A stretch of DNA of 64,000 nucleotides, from contig OZ017800.1 in assembly GCA_963969395.1 (NCBI GenBank), positions 19,438,479 to 19,502,478 of the forward strand, read 5' to 3'. Every line of letters begins with the position of its first letter. Position 1 is the first letter of the stretch. This stretch comes from Pseudoscleropodium purum (taxonomy: Eukaryota > Streptophyta > Bryopsida > Hypnales > Brachytheciaceae). Of the stretch, positions 1 through 11,120 are shown piece by piece. The notes beneath the pieces were generated by a model, which had not been told where the DNA came from, did not search any database, and saw nothing but the letters and a program-made list of their open reading frames with translations. The position numbers and the translations under genes are program-made.

Positions 1-150
1 CCAAATCTTGGAAGAAAAATACTTTGGGGTATATGTAACTGTAGGATCTTGTAGCAAATTAGTTGGAAAAGATGTGGAAAATTTTTTAGACAAATCCACC
101 ATTTGGATTGTAAGATATTAGATATTGAATGTTTCATTTAAGGGGGCTAC
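1..150 (-). repeat. Dispersed repeat copy, inverted relative to about 42,030-42,175
   Basis: The first 150 bases match the reverse complement of about 42,030-42,175. Shared blocks include GTAGGATCTTGTAG versus ATAGGATCTTGTAG, and AAAAGATGTGGAAAA. Similarity is obvious by eye but imperfect. The copy runs off the left edge, so its full extent is unknown. No coding potential is seen, and the repeat class is not recognised. Confidence 0.6.
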
Positions 151-2290
151 TCAATTATGTCTATTAATGAACAATTGGTAGGCTAACAAACCTAACTTAG
201 TATGTATTTTAATATTTGTTGCAATTGTTTTAGGAATATTATAACATAACACTATTATAATATTCTTATAAATGATATAGTACTAAATCATTTCAAAATC
301 AATAACATTTGAACACAATCTGTCAATCTTGTCTTCCATACTCCTTTAATGATATATATATATAAATATATATACATATATAAAATATATTAGATAAATC
401 AATATGAACAAATCAATGATTATATATTTCATAGATCTATTCTTCATCAATCAAATAAGAGTACATGTTCAAATATAGACAAAGATGGTTTCTCCATTTG
501 TTCCCAAAAATTAAATAAACAAATAGAGAAGGATATGAAGTGAATGTTACTTGGAGAATTGAAGGGAAAGAAATTGAAGTACTCTCAATTGCATTTTATT
601 AAATTGGAAAATTGCATGTGGATGGCATGAATTAATCTTCATAGATGCTAAACTCATACGAGTTGCATTTCAACATTTATGATTTATGCAATTGATTGAA
701 TTGAAAGCTCTTGTAATTACATTTTCAAATTTTCAATTCAATCATTCAAATTTGCAAGAGTGATTTATGATAGATTTATAACTTTAAATGTGAAAGCATT
801 CAATGCCTTTATGCGTTTGTTCATCAATATATTAATTTTAAATAAATAATATATATTTTTTATAACATATGCATAAACCATTGCATTAAAAAAAACAAAA
901 ACTAAGAGTCAAACCAAATAGGCTGGTCAAATGAAGAGAACAAGAGAACAAAAGCCCTACGAGAAAGCAAAGGAAAAAAAAGAAAATATCAAAAGGATTC
1001 AAAGGAAGGAACAAGATGCATTCTTACAAGACCGTAGAATACATAATGATTTCAAAATCCAAACACAAATATATTTTCTATTGCAATGAGAGTCAAAAAT
1101 GAACTCCCCTGCTCTCAAAGATTGTACAATGTACATGTTATACAAAACGAACATATAACAGAAAGAGTAGAAGACATCGTTTATCATGATTGAAAACTAA
1201 AATAATTTTTTTTTTCTATATAGAATATTTTATGAAATGTAACAATGTATTTAATTATCATAGTAATTGGTAGAAATCTTTGTGCAATACATAGAAACAT
1301 TTCATTCATGTGGAGTTTTTTTCATTTATTTAGGATTAAAATTGAAGTATTATACTCTACAAAGTACAAACCAAAAACAATATCATATACCTAAGTTCAA
1401 AAGTTTGCAATTGTTTTGTGAATTCATTTTGAAAACTCAAACGAAGAAATATTTTATAATCAATATCTTGTTCATTTCAATCATTTCAAAATTCGAATTC
1501 CGAATTCAATTCCTATTTATAATAGAAATTATGTTTGTCAATTTTTTAGATCTTTAAACAATGAACCCTCTTTTTTAAAATTAATATTTAAAAACATCTG
1601 AAATAAGAATATTGGAATTACCCTTCAAAATAAATATAGCACATGTATAAGTGTATAATGTATTCTACTCCACCAACTCAAGTAACGAATTTTTCTATGT
1701 TTTTAAGGAAAAATATAGCCATACACGATTCGAAAGTTAAAACATTGATTCTTTTTCTTTGTTTTCAAATCTAATCAAAATTTCATTAAAAAATATGAAA
1801 GACTTGATGTTCATTTGAAGATTGTGATGCACTTTTAATGAGAAATCACAACCTTTCATTAAATATCATGAGGTTGAAATCCATTAAATTGTTATTCTAA
1901 TTATGTATTGGGGCCTTTTTTGAAAATTTCATTTGCTTACAATGAAAAAGGAATTGATTATTTCTGCAAAACATTTGATTTCCTAATGAAATTTAAAAAA
2001 ATCCCCACCATCTTCAGATCTTCTCAAAACCTATTTAGAAGGATAATATGAGTAAATAATCCAAACATATTCAACTTAACCACATTCCCCTCATTCGTAA
2101 AACAATTTAGGGGAGAAAAGAAAAGGTTTAGGGTAATTAGGGTATAGGGTTTAGGGTTTACATTTTTTTTTTAAAATGATAAATCAATTACATTGATCCT
2201 CATTTAGCAGTGATTATTAGGCTGGTTTTTTTGGAAATGTTACCGCTCTTTTTGAGTAATATCGGCCTCATAGGATGCACCAATAGACAA
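151..2290. other. AT-rich intergenic DNA
   Basis: I see no supported gene. The longest open frames are low-complexity AT-rich translations without domain features. A TA-rich low-complexity patch lies near 350-390. The interval ends at the G+C-rich left end of the hAT element. Confidence 0.6.
2125..2160 (+). repeat. Short interstitial TTTAGGG-type motifs
   Basis: Two exact TTTAGGG heptamers (2127-2133 and 2150-2156) and one degenerate ATTAGGG occur within 36 bases. TTTAGGG is the plant-type telomere unit. The tract is far too short and irregular to be a telomere, so it is a degenerate interstitial patch just outside the hAT element. Confidence 0.5.
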
Positions 2291-2460
2291 CTGGGCGGAC
2301 GCCGTCGGCGGTCAGTGTTTAAGTGAGGCGGTCGGCGTGTCCAAAGCGCGGACGGCATCAGAAGGCGGACAGTGCAAACAGTCCCGTCCATCCACCCGCC
2401 CGCCCCGTCCGCCCTTCTGCTTCAGCTCCGTCAGGGCCGTTGCTTGTTTTTGAACAGAAA
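2291..2460. repeat. G+C-rich left subterminal region of the hAT element
   Basis: About 170 bases of very high G+C hold GTCCG/CGGAC pentamers in both orientations, for example in CTGGGCGGACGCCGTCGG and CCCCGTCCGCCC. The same pentamer dominates the right end. Clustered subterminal motifs are typical of transposase-binding regions in hAT elements; binding here is inferred. Confidence 0.55.
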
Positions 2461-2749
2461 CCCTAAAAATGAACCTTTAATTTTCTGGAGGGGACTATAA
2501 ATGTTAGAAGAGAAGCTTTGGTATTCACTCTCGAAAAACCGAACGCTAAGATTTCCAAGGGTTATGAGCTTCAATTTATTGAGTCTCTTGCTTGGTAATG
2601 CATAGTTCGGTGGAGGGGGGGGCTTTGATTTTCAAAGCTTTGTGTGACTAATTTCATTGATATTGTATACATTGTCACGTTGTGGGTTTCAAATTTAAAA
2701 CATTTTATTGGTTTCTTTTGAAATTGAGGTAAAACATATACTTGTCAAT

Positions 2750-4858
2750 ATGGTGGCCAAACCGACGGGGGATTTTTCTCCTTGGTTTAGTGTGCAAGAG
2801 AGTGGTAAAGTAAAATGTAGGCTTTGCAAAGCGAGCATGTCAAGAAAGCTCAGTTGTATGTTCAGCCACTTAGGCTATTCTGGGCCTGGAGGTGTACGTG
2901 ATAAAGGGGTGAGCCTTTGTCTACGATTATCAATGGCAGTTCGAGATTTATTTCGGCATTGCGAAGGAGTTTTTCCAAAACGCGTTGTAATGGACAATGT
3001 GGATGGCAATCCTGGCCCTTCAGATGTCCAAGAGTTTTCGGCCGGAAAAGCTGTGTCGCATTCTGACCACGAAGACTCTTGTCCAGCGTCCAAAGAATTG
3101 GTATCAATGGTATGTGCCATAACTGAAATGACTTTGAGTACAGAAGCTTCTGGTGAACGTGAAACCCCGAGGGCATCAAGTTCTAGGCCTCAGAGGCAAG
3201 GCAGCTTAGTGAATGGATTTGAAGAAGGTTATAGACGCAAATTACATTCAGTGTGGGCAAATTTTTTTTATTCGGCGAACATACCATTTTCCGTGGCTCG
3301 AAATCCAGCTTTTAAAGAAGCAATGAAGAAAACAGCTGCGTTTGGTAGGCCATACATTCCTCCCTCATACCACGACCTTCGGTACAAATTGTTGAATGAG
3401 GCAAAGACCAACATTCAGACACAGTTGAATGCACGGACCGAAGATAGCATTCGAAAATTTGAAGTAACATTGTCCATTGATGGATGGAGCTCAGTGACTT
3501 ATCGACCTCTCATCAATGCCATGCTTGTATCATCCGCAGGTGAAGAATTTCTTGGATCTGTGGATACTAGTGGTTGTAAAAAAAATACGGAGTACTTGAC
3601 AGCTGTGTTGGAAAAGTTCATTGAACAAGTGGGGTCTAAGAACGTCGTGTTAATAACTACGGATAATGCTCCTGTGAATCCGTCCGCATGGGATGTAATA
3701 TCTACAAAATATCCTCATATTTTTTACCAAGGATGCGTGGTACATGCATTGAATTTGTTGTTGAAAGATTGAGCTGCACAGAAATGGATTGCTTCCAAAT
3801 TGGATAAAGGAGTTCTTGTAGCTAAATTTATCAGGAAGAGACATATGCAACTAGCTCTATTGCGAAAGTATTCGCCAAATCTTGGTCTCTTGATGCCTAG
3901 GGATACAAGGTTCGCTTCTAAATTTATCATGATGGAGCGTTTGACAAAATTGAAAGGAGCATTGGAACAAACGGTGGTAGATCCGCAATGGGTTGACTAT
4001 GTATATACTCTAAAAAAGAAACGTGGAGCCAAAGTCCAACCAAAAGACTTGGCCTTAGCAGTGAAGAAAATTGTTCTTGATGACTATTTTTGGAATCGGT
4101 CCATCAATTATCTAGAGATGGTTGAACCAATCATATGTGCACTCCGCGATTTGGATTCAAAATCACCATGCATGGGAAAGGTGTTGCATATCATGAGGAA
4201 GTTAGAGAAGCACGTGAACAAATTACAAAGTCCACCATTTTGTTTGCTAGAAGAACTTGCAATTCCATTGGTACAGTCTTTTTATGCCCGAAGAAGAATG
4301 GTGGACAATGATCTCCAATCAGCCGCAGCTCTTTTGAATCCATACCTTCTTCATGACAAAAAGCTAACGGATGACGCAGATGCAATGTCAGGATGTAAGA
4401 AAGTTTTGGAGAGAATATGTAAACCGGATGAATATGCAGCAGTGGTGAAGGAATTTGTAGCTTTTCGACACAAGGAACCTCCATTCCACAATATGTTGAA
4501 TCCGGGAGATCAAATGTTGTCCGCACATGCTTGGTGGGATTTTGAAGGTGCATGTGGTAAGTTTATAGCTCCATTAGCAAAGAGGATATTGGCTCAACCG
4601 GTGTCATCATCTTCATGTGAACGGAATTGGAGTAACTATTCTTTTGTTCACAACAAATCTCGAAATAAATTGAAGCCGGAGAGAGCAGCGGATTTGGTGT
4701 ACGTGTATACTAATTCCAAAGTATTAAACGCATCGAAAGAAAAAGATGAAAAAAAATGGTATAATGATAATGTGAATCCGATGGAATCAAAAGATTCAGA
4801 TAGGCCGACGTTAGAAGACGATGATGACGATGATTTGGAAAGGCCCTTTCAGTTGTAG
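2750..4858 (+). pseudogene. hAT transposase (BED finger, DUF659, hAT dimerisation) with one in-frame stop
   Basis: This would encode the DNA-binding and catalytic transposase. The likely start is the ATG at 2750; the frame is open upstream but has no earlier ATG nearby. A BED-type finger appears early (CRLC ... H, then RDKGVSLC and VRDLFRHCEG). A DUF659-like region follows, with aspartates in LSIDGWSS and ITTDNAP that fit RNase-H-fold catalytic positions. GCVVHALNLLLKD is a standard hAT block. Immediately after it, TGA at 3770-3772 stops the frame. The same frame then continues, as AAQKWIASKL, to 4858. It ends with the hAT dimerisation block (WWDFEG, SSSCERNWSNYSFVHNKSRN, DLVYVYTN). The break is one nonsense codon, not a frame change. 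About 700 codons in total is normal for this family. Confidence 0.85.
3770..3772 (+). other. Premature in-frame TGA in the hAT transposase
   Basis: The flanking frames are identical and hAT homology continues across the codon (LLLKD, stop, AAQKWIASK). Without readthrough, the product would lack the dimerisation domain and should be inactive. Confidence 0.8.
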
Positions 4859-6123
4859 ATGGTGGAGATGACTTCAATCGTGCGACAGCATGGGGAGATG
4901 AAGACGTTATGGAAGGCTTTCCCGATTTGGTGAATGATACGCATGATTATCATCTAAATCGCAAGGATGTTGTTCCCGACAATGCAAACGATGCATATAC
5001 CTTTTGTAAAGACGAGGACAATGTAGGGATACAGGCGAATCTACCTTCTTTAACTGCATATTGCAATGAAATGGGATTCTTGAATAGCGAAAACATTCTA
5101 TCGGAAAAAGCAAACGCTATTGCCAAAAAGGTGGAAATCAATGAGAATGCTATTGGTGATGATGGGAGAAATGAAGAAGTTTTAATTTCTCAATCTCCAT
5201 CTGTGGCATTAAATGTAGTGCAAGGAAACGACAAAAGAGAAGATGCGGTCATGGAAGTGGACGTTCCAAAAGATGTGGGCAACAATAGTGGTGATGAGGG
5301 GGAACCAAATATTGCAGTACAAAAAAATAATGATTCACTTGGGATGGCAGTCACAAATTCGGCAATTGTGAAGAGTGATAAAGGAAAAGAGCCAATGAAG
5401 TCAATTTTTGAAGTACCGAGATCTAGTGTTCTTCCACCAATACCGTTGAAGTCTGGTAGCACACGATTGAATGATTCTCAGAGCTTTGGATATGAAAAAC
5501 GCCTAATGAACATTTCCAAAGAAATTTCTACAGGCGGTAATCTACAGAAAGTAGCGTCATCACCTACAAGCCTAAGTGATACGGATAGTGATCGGATGCC
5601 ATTGGCATCTTTGTGTGCTCGCATTTTAGAAAAAAGAATGGCGCAAGAACCCATCAAATCAACAAACGGCACTCTATTACTTCAAAAGAAAGCCAAAGTG
5701 GAGATAACCGTTCATGGACATGTCGACCCTACATCGAGATTGATGGTTCAAGAATCGAGTAACGTGAAAGCGAAAAGAAAAATGCAACCTTTTGCTATCT
5801 CTCCAGTAAAGAATAGGACCCCTCTTGATGAAAATGTTGCTACTTTGTCAAATAGAAAGAAAAGAAAGGTTCCTATTCAAAAAGCCTTTAATCGTTTTGT
5901 CAAAGTAAAAAAAGAAAAATTAAATTCGAAAGAAGGGAGTAAACCTACTTCGAGAGAAGACTTGAAGGAGACAACGATACTTGACTCCAACAATGAAGAT
6001 GACTCCGACAATGAAGATGACTTCGATAATGAAGATGACTCTGATAATGAAGATTTTGAACGGAGAGCTGTAGGAGAGAGTAGTGGGGCTGAGGTTAGAG
6101 GAGATGTGGATTGGCGTCCATAG
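4834..6123 (+). CDS. Second hAT frame: long disordered acidic/basic protein, probably a C-terminal extension of the transposase
   Basis: This frame is open from 4834, just after an in-frame TGA at 4831-4833, to 6123. The first ATG is at 4909 (404 codons). It overlaps the end of the transposase frame by about 25 bases in a different phase. Upstream of the ATG it reads sensibly acidic (VVDGGDDFNRATAWGDEDV), so one frameshift in 4834-4855 may have split a single transposase. No fold is recognised. The composition suggests disorder: acidic and Asn-rich first half, then basic nuclear-localisation-like clusters (KAKRKMQ, NRKKRKVP, KVKKEK), then an acidic repeat tail. It lies inside the transposon, before its right end. 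Whether it is a separate protein or a fused tail is unresolved. Its lack of stops over about 430 codons is notable. Confidence 0.6.
   Translation, partial: FGKALSVVDGGDDFNRATAWGDEDVMEGFPDLVNDTHDYHLNRKDVVPDNANDAYTFCKDEDNVGIQANLPSLTAYCNEMGFLNSENILSEKANAIAKKVEINENAIGDDGRNEEVLISQSPSVALNVVQGNDKREDAVMEVDVPKDVGNNSGDEGEPNIAVQKNNDSLGMAVTNSAIVKSDKGKEPMKSIFEVPRSSVLPPIPLKSGSTRLNDSQSFGYEKRLMNISKEISTGGNLQKVASSPTSLSDTDSDRMPLASLCARILEKRMAQEPIKSTNGTLLLQKKAKVEITVHGHVDPTSRLMVQESSNVKAKRKMQPFAISPVKNRTPLDENVATLSNRKKRKVPIQKAFNRFVKVKKEKLNSKEGSKPTSREDLKETTILDSNNEDDSDNEDDFDNEDDSDNEDFERRAVGESSGAEVRGDVDWRP
5983..6054 (+). repeat. 18-bp coding tandem repeat, 4 copies
   Basis: Four back-to-back units (5983, 6001, 6019, 6037) encode DSNNED, DSDNED, DFDNED and DSDNED. 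The unit length is a multiple of three, so copy changes keep the frame. The result is an acidic tail in the second hAT frame. Confidence 0.9.
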
Positions 6124-6471
6124 GAATTGTGGAGATGTGAATTTAGATGTTTGATTGTTTAATTGCTCATGATATATGGAGCTCATGTTGACAAATGACA
6201 ATGGTTTCTTCAATCATTTTATTATAAAATTGTTTGTTTATTGATGATATACATCTCGCTGGATTTTAAAGTGATTTTGTTTCTAAATCAAAATGAAATT
6301 CAACAAAAAAAATTAAAAATATATTTCATATTTTAGCTTTTACATAAATAGTGATATACAACTCTATTGAATCGCAATTGTAATATAAGAAAAATCAAAA
6401 TCAAAATGACTTCACTCTCAATCTCTCATTGGTGAAAACAATCAAAACAGAAAACCCAAAACGGGTTTTCT

Positions 6472-6612
6472 AAGCCGCCCCGTCCGTCCGCCCCGCCCCG
6501 CGTGTCCGCCTTCCGACGGCGGGAGGGACGCTGCGTCCGCTAGCGTCCGTGCGTCCGGACGTCCGGAAAACGGACACTATTTTGGGGCGGACGTAGAGAT
6601 TCGTCAACCCTG
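6472..6612. repeat. G+C-rich right end of the hAT element
   Basis: About 140 bases hold seven GTCCG and three CGGAC pentamers, ending in TTCGTCAACCCTG at 6612. AT-rich host sequence begins immediately after. The dense pentamers resemble the subterminal transposase-binding arrays of hAT elements. Function is inferred. Confidence 0.65.
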
Positions 6613-7339
6613 CTCTAAAGTTAACAAAAAGAAGTATTTATAGAACTTCCATGGTCTTTATCCAAGGGGTGCATTTCCATTTATTTAATTGGCGACATGT
6701 GAACAAGTGGTTCCTAATAAACTACAAATTCAACCTAAAATTTTGAGCATTTTTTGATAATGACTTTAGGGTTCTATTGCCAAAAATTTTAACTCAAATA
6801 AAATATGAAATGATTTCTAGAAGAGATTGAAAATAAACTAAAATGGCATATTTTTCAACTCAAATATTTATAGAGAACACATTTAAATGACCATTGCATA
6901 AATATTCAACTCAAGAAGAGCTTTCAACAAAGAGTTATTTTTAGGAGTTTAGAGTTCATGTTTTAGTCAATTTTTTCTTATATAATGTAGGAGTGTTAAA
7001 GTTATTTTTCTTTTCTACAGTGTATCTTTTTACTTCAAAAATTTGTAACTAATTATTATCAAAAAATTAAAATATCAATAATTCATAGCCTATACTTTCA
7101 AAGTAAAAAAATCTATTCATATTTTATTTATTCATATTTAAATTTCAAAAAATATATGGGGTTGTATATTTTGTTTGCACATGATCAATTGTAATAGAAC
7201 TAAGTGCACTTCCCGAGGGTCTTTGGAACATACACCCATAAGCACAAGGGTTTCTTCCATTATTTTTTAAACCCACTTTTCTAGTCTTTTATATTATAAT
7301 TATTCATAAAAATGAGCAAAAAAGAAAATTCTGAGACCT
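6613..7339. other. AT-rich intergenic DNA
   Basis: I see no gene, structured repeat or RNA gene here. It separates the hAT element from the next decayed transposase. Confidence 0.5.
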
Positions 7340-8270
7340 AGGTGACATTCACAAGGCTTACATTTGACATAATCACAAATGATAGTAAATGAAGCAATGA
7401 ACTTACAAGTTGGTTAAACCTTCTCTATTGTTGATATATCAAAAATGCAAAAATGAAAGCCATAACTTCAAGTAGCGCAACCCTTCTTCCATTGTGGCAC
7501 CTAATGACAACCACCATGCTCTAATAGCTAGGTAGTGCTCTTTAGATTATGCAGTTGATGAAACATTCTTATATTGCTTGTATAACAAATGATGTTGATC
7601 TTGCTAATCGCCTCCAATATTTGCCTTTGTATGCTTTTTTATGGATTGAGTTTAATAAAAAAGGCAAGTCCTTTCTCAATTGAGCATAAATTTAGTAATA
7701 TCTCTTGAACCATATATGGTCCTTATAGTATTCCAATTGGCTTGAGCACTATCCACCATGAAGCCCTTGAATTGAATCTTCGCTACACCATATCGTTTTA
7801 GAACTAAATTCAAGTTCTTCCAAAAAAGAACTTGTACTACGCAATTCTTGGATTGCATGTTGCAACATTCAATTGTCATAACACGACAAAAAGTTGAATT
7901 ATAGATGTGGCATGCCATGGTTGTTCAATCCTTAACACATTTGACATGATCAAACATTAGCCAAGCTTCATGAAGATCCCCACTAGTTTGCATATGCTTC
8001 ACCAAATCAATTCCACTTCTTAAACCTACTTCAAACATTTTAAAAATGAATACCATATCTATATTTATCCTTTGCTAAAAAAAATTTACTTTCTTACACA
8101 AATGCTTATGTGATGGACCCCCTCAACTTAGTTATGCTATCAATCACTTTGAATTTTCTTAAGTACTTGAAGGAAGTGACCTCATTCGATATACTTAGAG
8201 AACTTAAGTATTTGCATTTTTTCAAAATTAGCACCAAATTGTCAAAGTCCATGGCTTTTGGCTGCTCTTC
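7340..8270 (-). pseudogene. Decayed MULE-like transposase fragment
   Basis: The clearest piece is 7676-7918. It contains CRVMTIECCNMQSKNCVVQ, then LFWKNLNLVLKRYGV, then FKGFMVDSAQANWNTIR and YGSRD. This resembles a repetitive plant transposase-like family in which DSAQAN holds a probable catalytic aspartate. Upstream in the same reading direction lie GLRSGIDLVKHMQTSGDLHEAWLMFDHV, broken here into shorter runs in the DNA, and then a stop just before the open piece. Downstream, after a stop, weak matches to ERTCLF and LALRAWW-like text can be followed to about 7340, with several stops. No terminal repeats were found. The MULE assignment is from recall of the family and is moderate; the pseudogene status is clear. 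Confidence 0.5.
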
Positions 8271-11120
8271 ATCCTAATACAAAAGTAAACCTCTTAGAAA
8301 GAATCTCGAAGGAATCCCCATATTCAAGTTTAGTTTAGAAGAATTTGCTTTTGAATTTGAACTAAGGACAATGACAAAGTGTGATTGAGATTCAACTTTA
8401 ACATGGTTTAGAAGTGGAGTTTGAAAGGAAACTAAAGAAGACCAAGAAATGGTTCCTATGCCTTTCGAATTGAACTCAAATATATTAACGACTATATAAG
8501 CCCTATACCTTCCAACCTTGAAGCTTTAGATTATATTTTTTTCAATTGAAAATGGTGGTTGTTTGATGATATGAATAAGGTTTTAACAGTTGAAATAAAA
8601 AATGTCTTTATCTAGATGAATAGAATCAAACTTAAGTTTAAACTTGAGACTTAACTTGAGGTAGGGATCTATGTGAACTCATTTCAGAGGCATACGCATA
8701 GAAATTATACTAACATGGCATATAAAGGGCAATGGAGACAAACAATATGAAACATCGTATATAATGCAATTATCTTTAACCTCTTTTGTTTAACATTGTC
8801 ATCAAAATAACTAATTGTAGCTTTTAGACTGAAAAGACGTTTTAGAATAATAATAGAATGAATAAATACTTCTTCTTAAGAAAACCACTCTAAAAAAATG
8901 AATTGAAAGGAAGGATATTTTATTAAATTAGAATATGTTAAGGAAATCTAGAGTATTGCTTCACATTTTGAGTATTTTTCATTTATTTTGATATTTAGTG
9001 ACATTGATGAAAGGAGTATCTAATCAAACTTTATATATATGTTGTAGTAAGATGGTAGTGGTATATTTCTGCAAGAAATATCATTTATAATAATAGATCC
9101 GTTAGATTTTATAATTTTGATTTGCTTGAGAACTATGTAATTGTTAGAGACTATAGACTTTGCTAACGAATCTGTTGCTAGAACGAGGTCAATTAATTTT
9201 TTAGAGCCAAGAAGAATGATTTTCCCTCTATTCTGTAAATTTGAATTTTATTCAATATTGTTTATTAATGTTCATCACTTTTCTACAAGACCAATTAATT
9301 CAGTTGTATTTATATTTGCAATATTGCAACACATATATGCATAAACACTCTACTTTGGCAGAAGCAATGAGACAAAGCATCTGAGATAGAACAATGGTAC
9401 AATTATATGACCTTGTTTATATACACTTAAGTAATCATGTGGTCAATTTCTGGTAGTAATTTATTAGAATCTAGTGTTTAAAATATACACCAATGTATAC
9501 ATAATTTGTTATTTTTGTGAAACATTTCAACAATTGTGATAAATGCTAGTTGAGATTAATGTCCAAGGTGGCTTAATTTAAAGCGAAGGTTAAAACTCTA
9601 ATTGAGCAACTTGCAAATAATGAATGTGAATTGTGCGCAATTGCGATCAAGGTATTTTTGACCATTGACTTGAAACATACTCAGACAACATATGACAAAG
9701 CTCTGAAAAATAGTTGTTGTAGGTGCTCGTACAACATAAAACCTACTTTCATCAAAAACAACGCTATTAGTTCTTTTGTACTAATGGAAAGCTAGTCTTT
9801 AGATTGTTGATAGTTGGTATTGATTGCTTTAGTACTGTATTTTGCAAGGGTGTTAAAATAGACACAATAAGGCAATAGAGGAAAAAATTAGGATGAACAA
9901 CAATTTCTTGATTAAAGACGAGTCACATCTACCGAGTGCTCTAGAAATTACAATTTGTGCTCTAGAGATAGCGTTGCATGAGATAAATTTAGGCTCTCTA
10001 AATAAAGAGCTATTGCTGTCTAAACAAGAGCATTTATCCAATAAACTCAATCAACCCTAGAACTTGAACCCTAAAACACTTGAGCCTACATTGTATGACC
10101 AAAACCCTCTTATTCCATCAATTGCAGTGCTAATGATGCCCCTATAAAAATTAAGGCATCAAACTCCACACATACAAGTAAATATTTGTGTATCACGGAT
10201 TAGAATATAATCATGAAAGCTTGGCTACTATTTTAATATTCCTATTTTTTAAATCATTTATATTGTACATTGACATCATGCATTGGAATTTTTTATACTT
10301 TGTATCATCAATTTGAATTCAACCGGTTCTTCTTTATAGGACCTTAGTTCTTAAAATATCAGCTTAAGTCTACGAGATACTTACAATTATCTTTATTTGT
10401 GCAATTTGTTCCACTTTATAAAAGACATTGGTAAAGGAGTATCTTGCAATGCTCAACACATCAACAAGGTTAGTACTAGTTCAAGTATTGTAAGGCATTT
10501 GTATTTGTTCATATACTAATTTGACTTTGCATTATTTGTTGAGAACTATTGACAACATCTACTTGAGACTTGGTCAAGTAATTTTCTCGATTAAATTTGT
10601 TAAGAGAGAAATTGTGTTGATTGTGAAGGGAGGAGCTTGTACAACTAAAGATTAGTCTCTTTCCATTATAATAGAATTCTATAAAATATATTGCTACTAA
10701 TAAATAATTCCATTACAATAGTACAACTCGATTCCTTCCACATGTTTGTACTTCACTGTGATCTTGAGGTTTGTAGTAGCTTTGGTTACACAACTGACAA
10801 CCTTGGGTAGGCAACTCTACTATAAATTGCAAGGGTACTCGGATTATAAATTTGATTTCAAACTAATTATGTAACTATAACAAGTGGAAAAAATAATATT
10901 AATAAATTTTTTGAAAAAAAAAGTTAGATTGATATGATATAATAATTCAAATTTTAAAATAAGATATCAAAATTGAAAGAAAAATATATATATTTAATTG
11001 GTGGTTAAAAGTACCATTTCAAAATTCAAACCACTTACATCATATAATTAGTATGAGTTTGTTACCAAATTTTGTAAACAAATTTACAAATTACTATCTA
11101 TAAGAGTAAAATTATTATGA
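8271..11120. other. AT-rich intergenic DNA
   Basis: Only short open frames without recognisable domains are present. Faint coding-like text on the minus strand between 8270 and 8300 may be the start of the preceding pseudogene. No structured repeat was seen. Confidence 0.45.

Larger units (their letters stand above)
2291..6612 (+). mobile_element. hAT-superfamily DNA transposon, nearly full length
   Basis: The element has a G+C-rich left end (2291-2460), a transposase with BED-type finger, DUF659-like and hAT dimerisation regions (2750-4858), a second long frame (4834-6123), and a G+C-rich right end (6472-6612). It sits in AT-rich DNA, so both ends stand out sharply. The right end terminates in CAACCCTG, the complement of CAGGGTTG, a CAGGG-type start typical of hAT elements. 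No matching CAGGGTTG is found on the left, and no convincing 8-bp target duplication is visible (right flank CTCTAAAG). The left boundary is therefore approximate and may be truncated or rearranged. Few disabling changes suggest it is the youngest element in the window. Confidence 0.8.

Noticed and set aside
1267..1557. 96-codon AT-rich frame
   Set aside because: Phe/Ile/Lys-rich composition is expected from AT-rich DNA, and no motif is present.
2125..2160. Telomere or chromosome end
   Set aside because: Only two exact heptamers are present, with genes and transposons on both sides in continuous sequence.
4191..4553. 120-codon minus-strand frame
   Set aside because: It is a shadow of the hAT transposase on the opposite strand.
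4834..4858. Programmed ribosomal frameshift between the two hAT frames
   Set aside because: No slippery heptamer and downstream pseudoknot were identified. A simple mutation or splicing explains it equally well.
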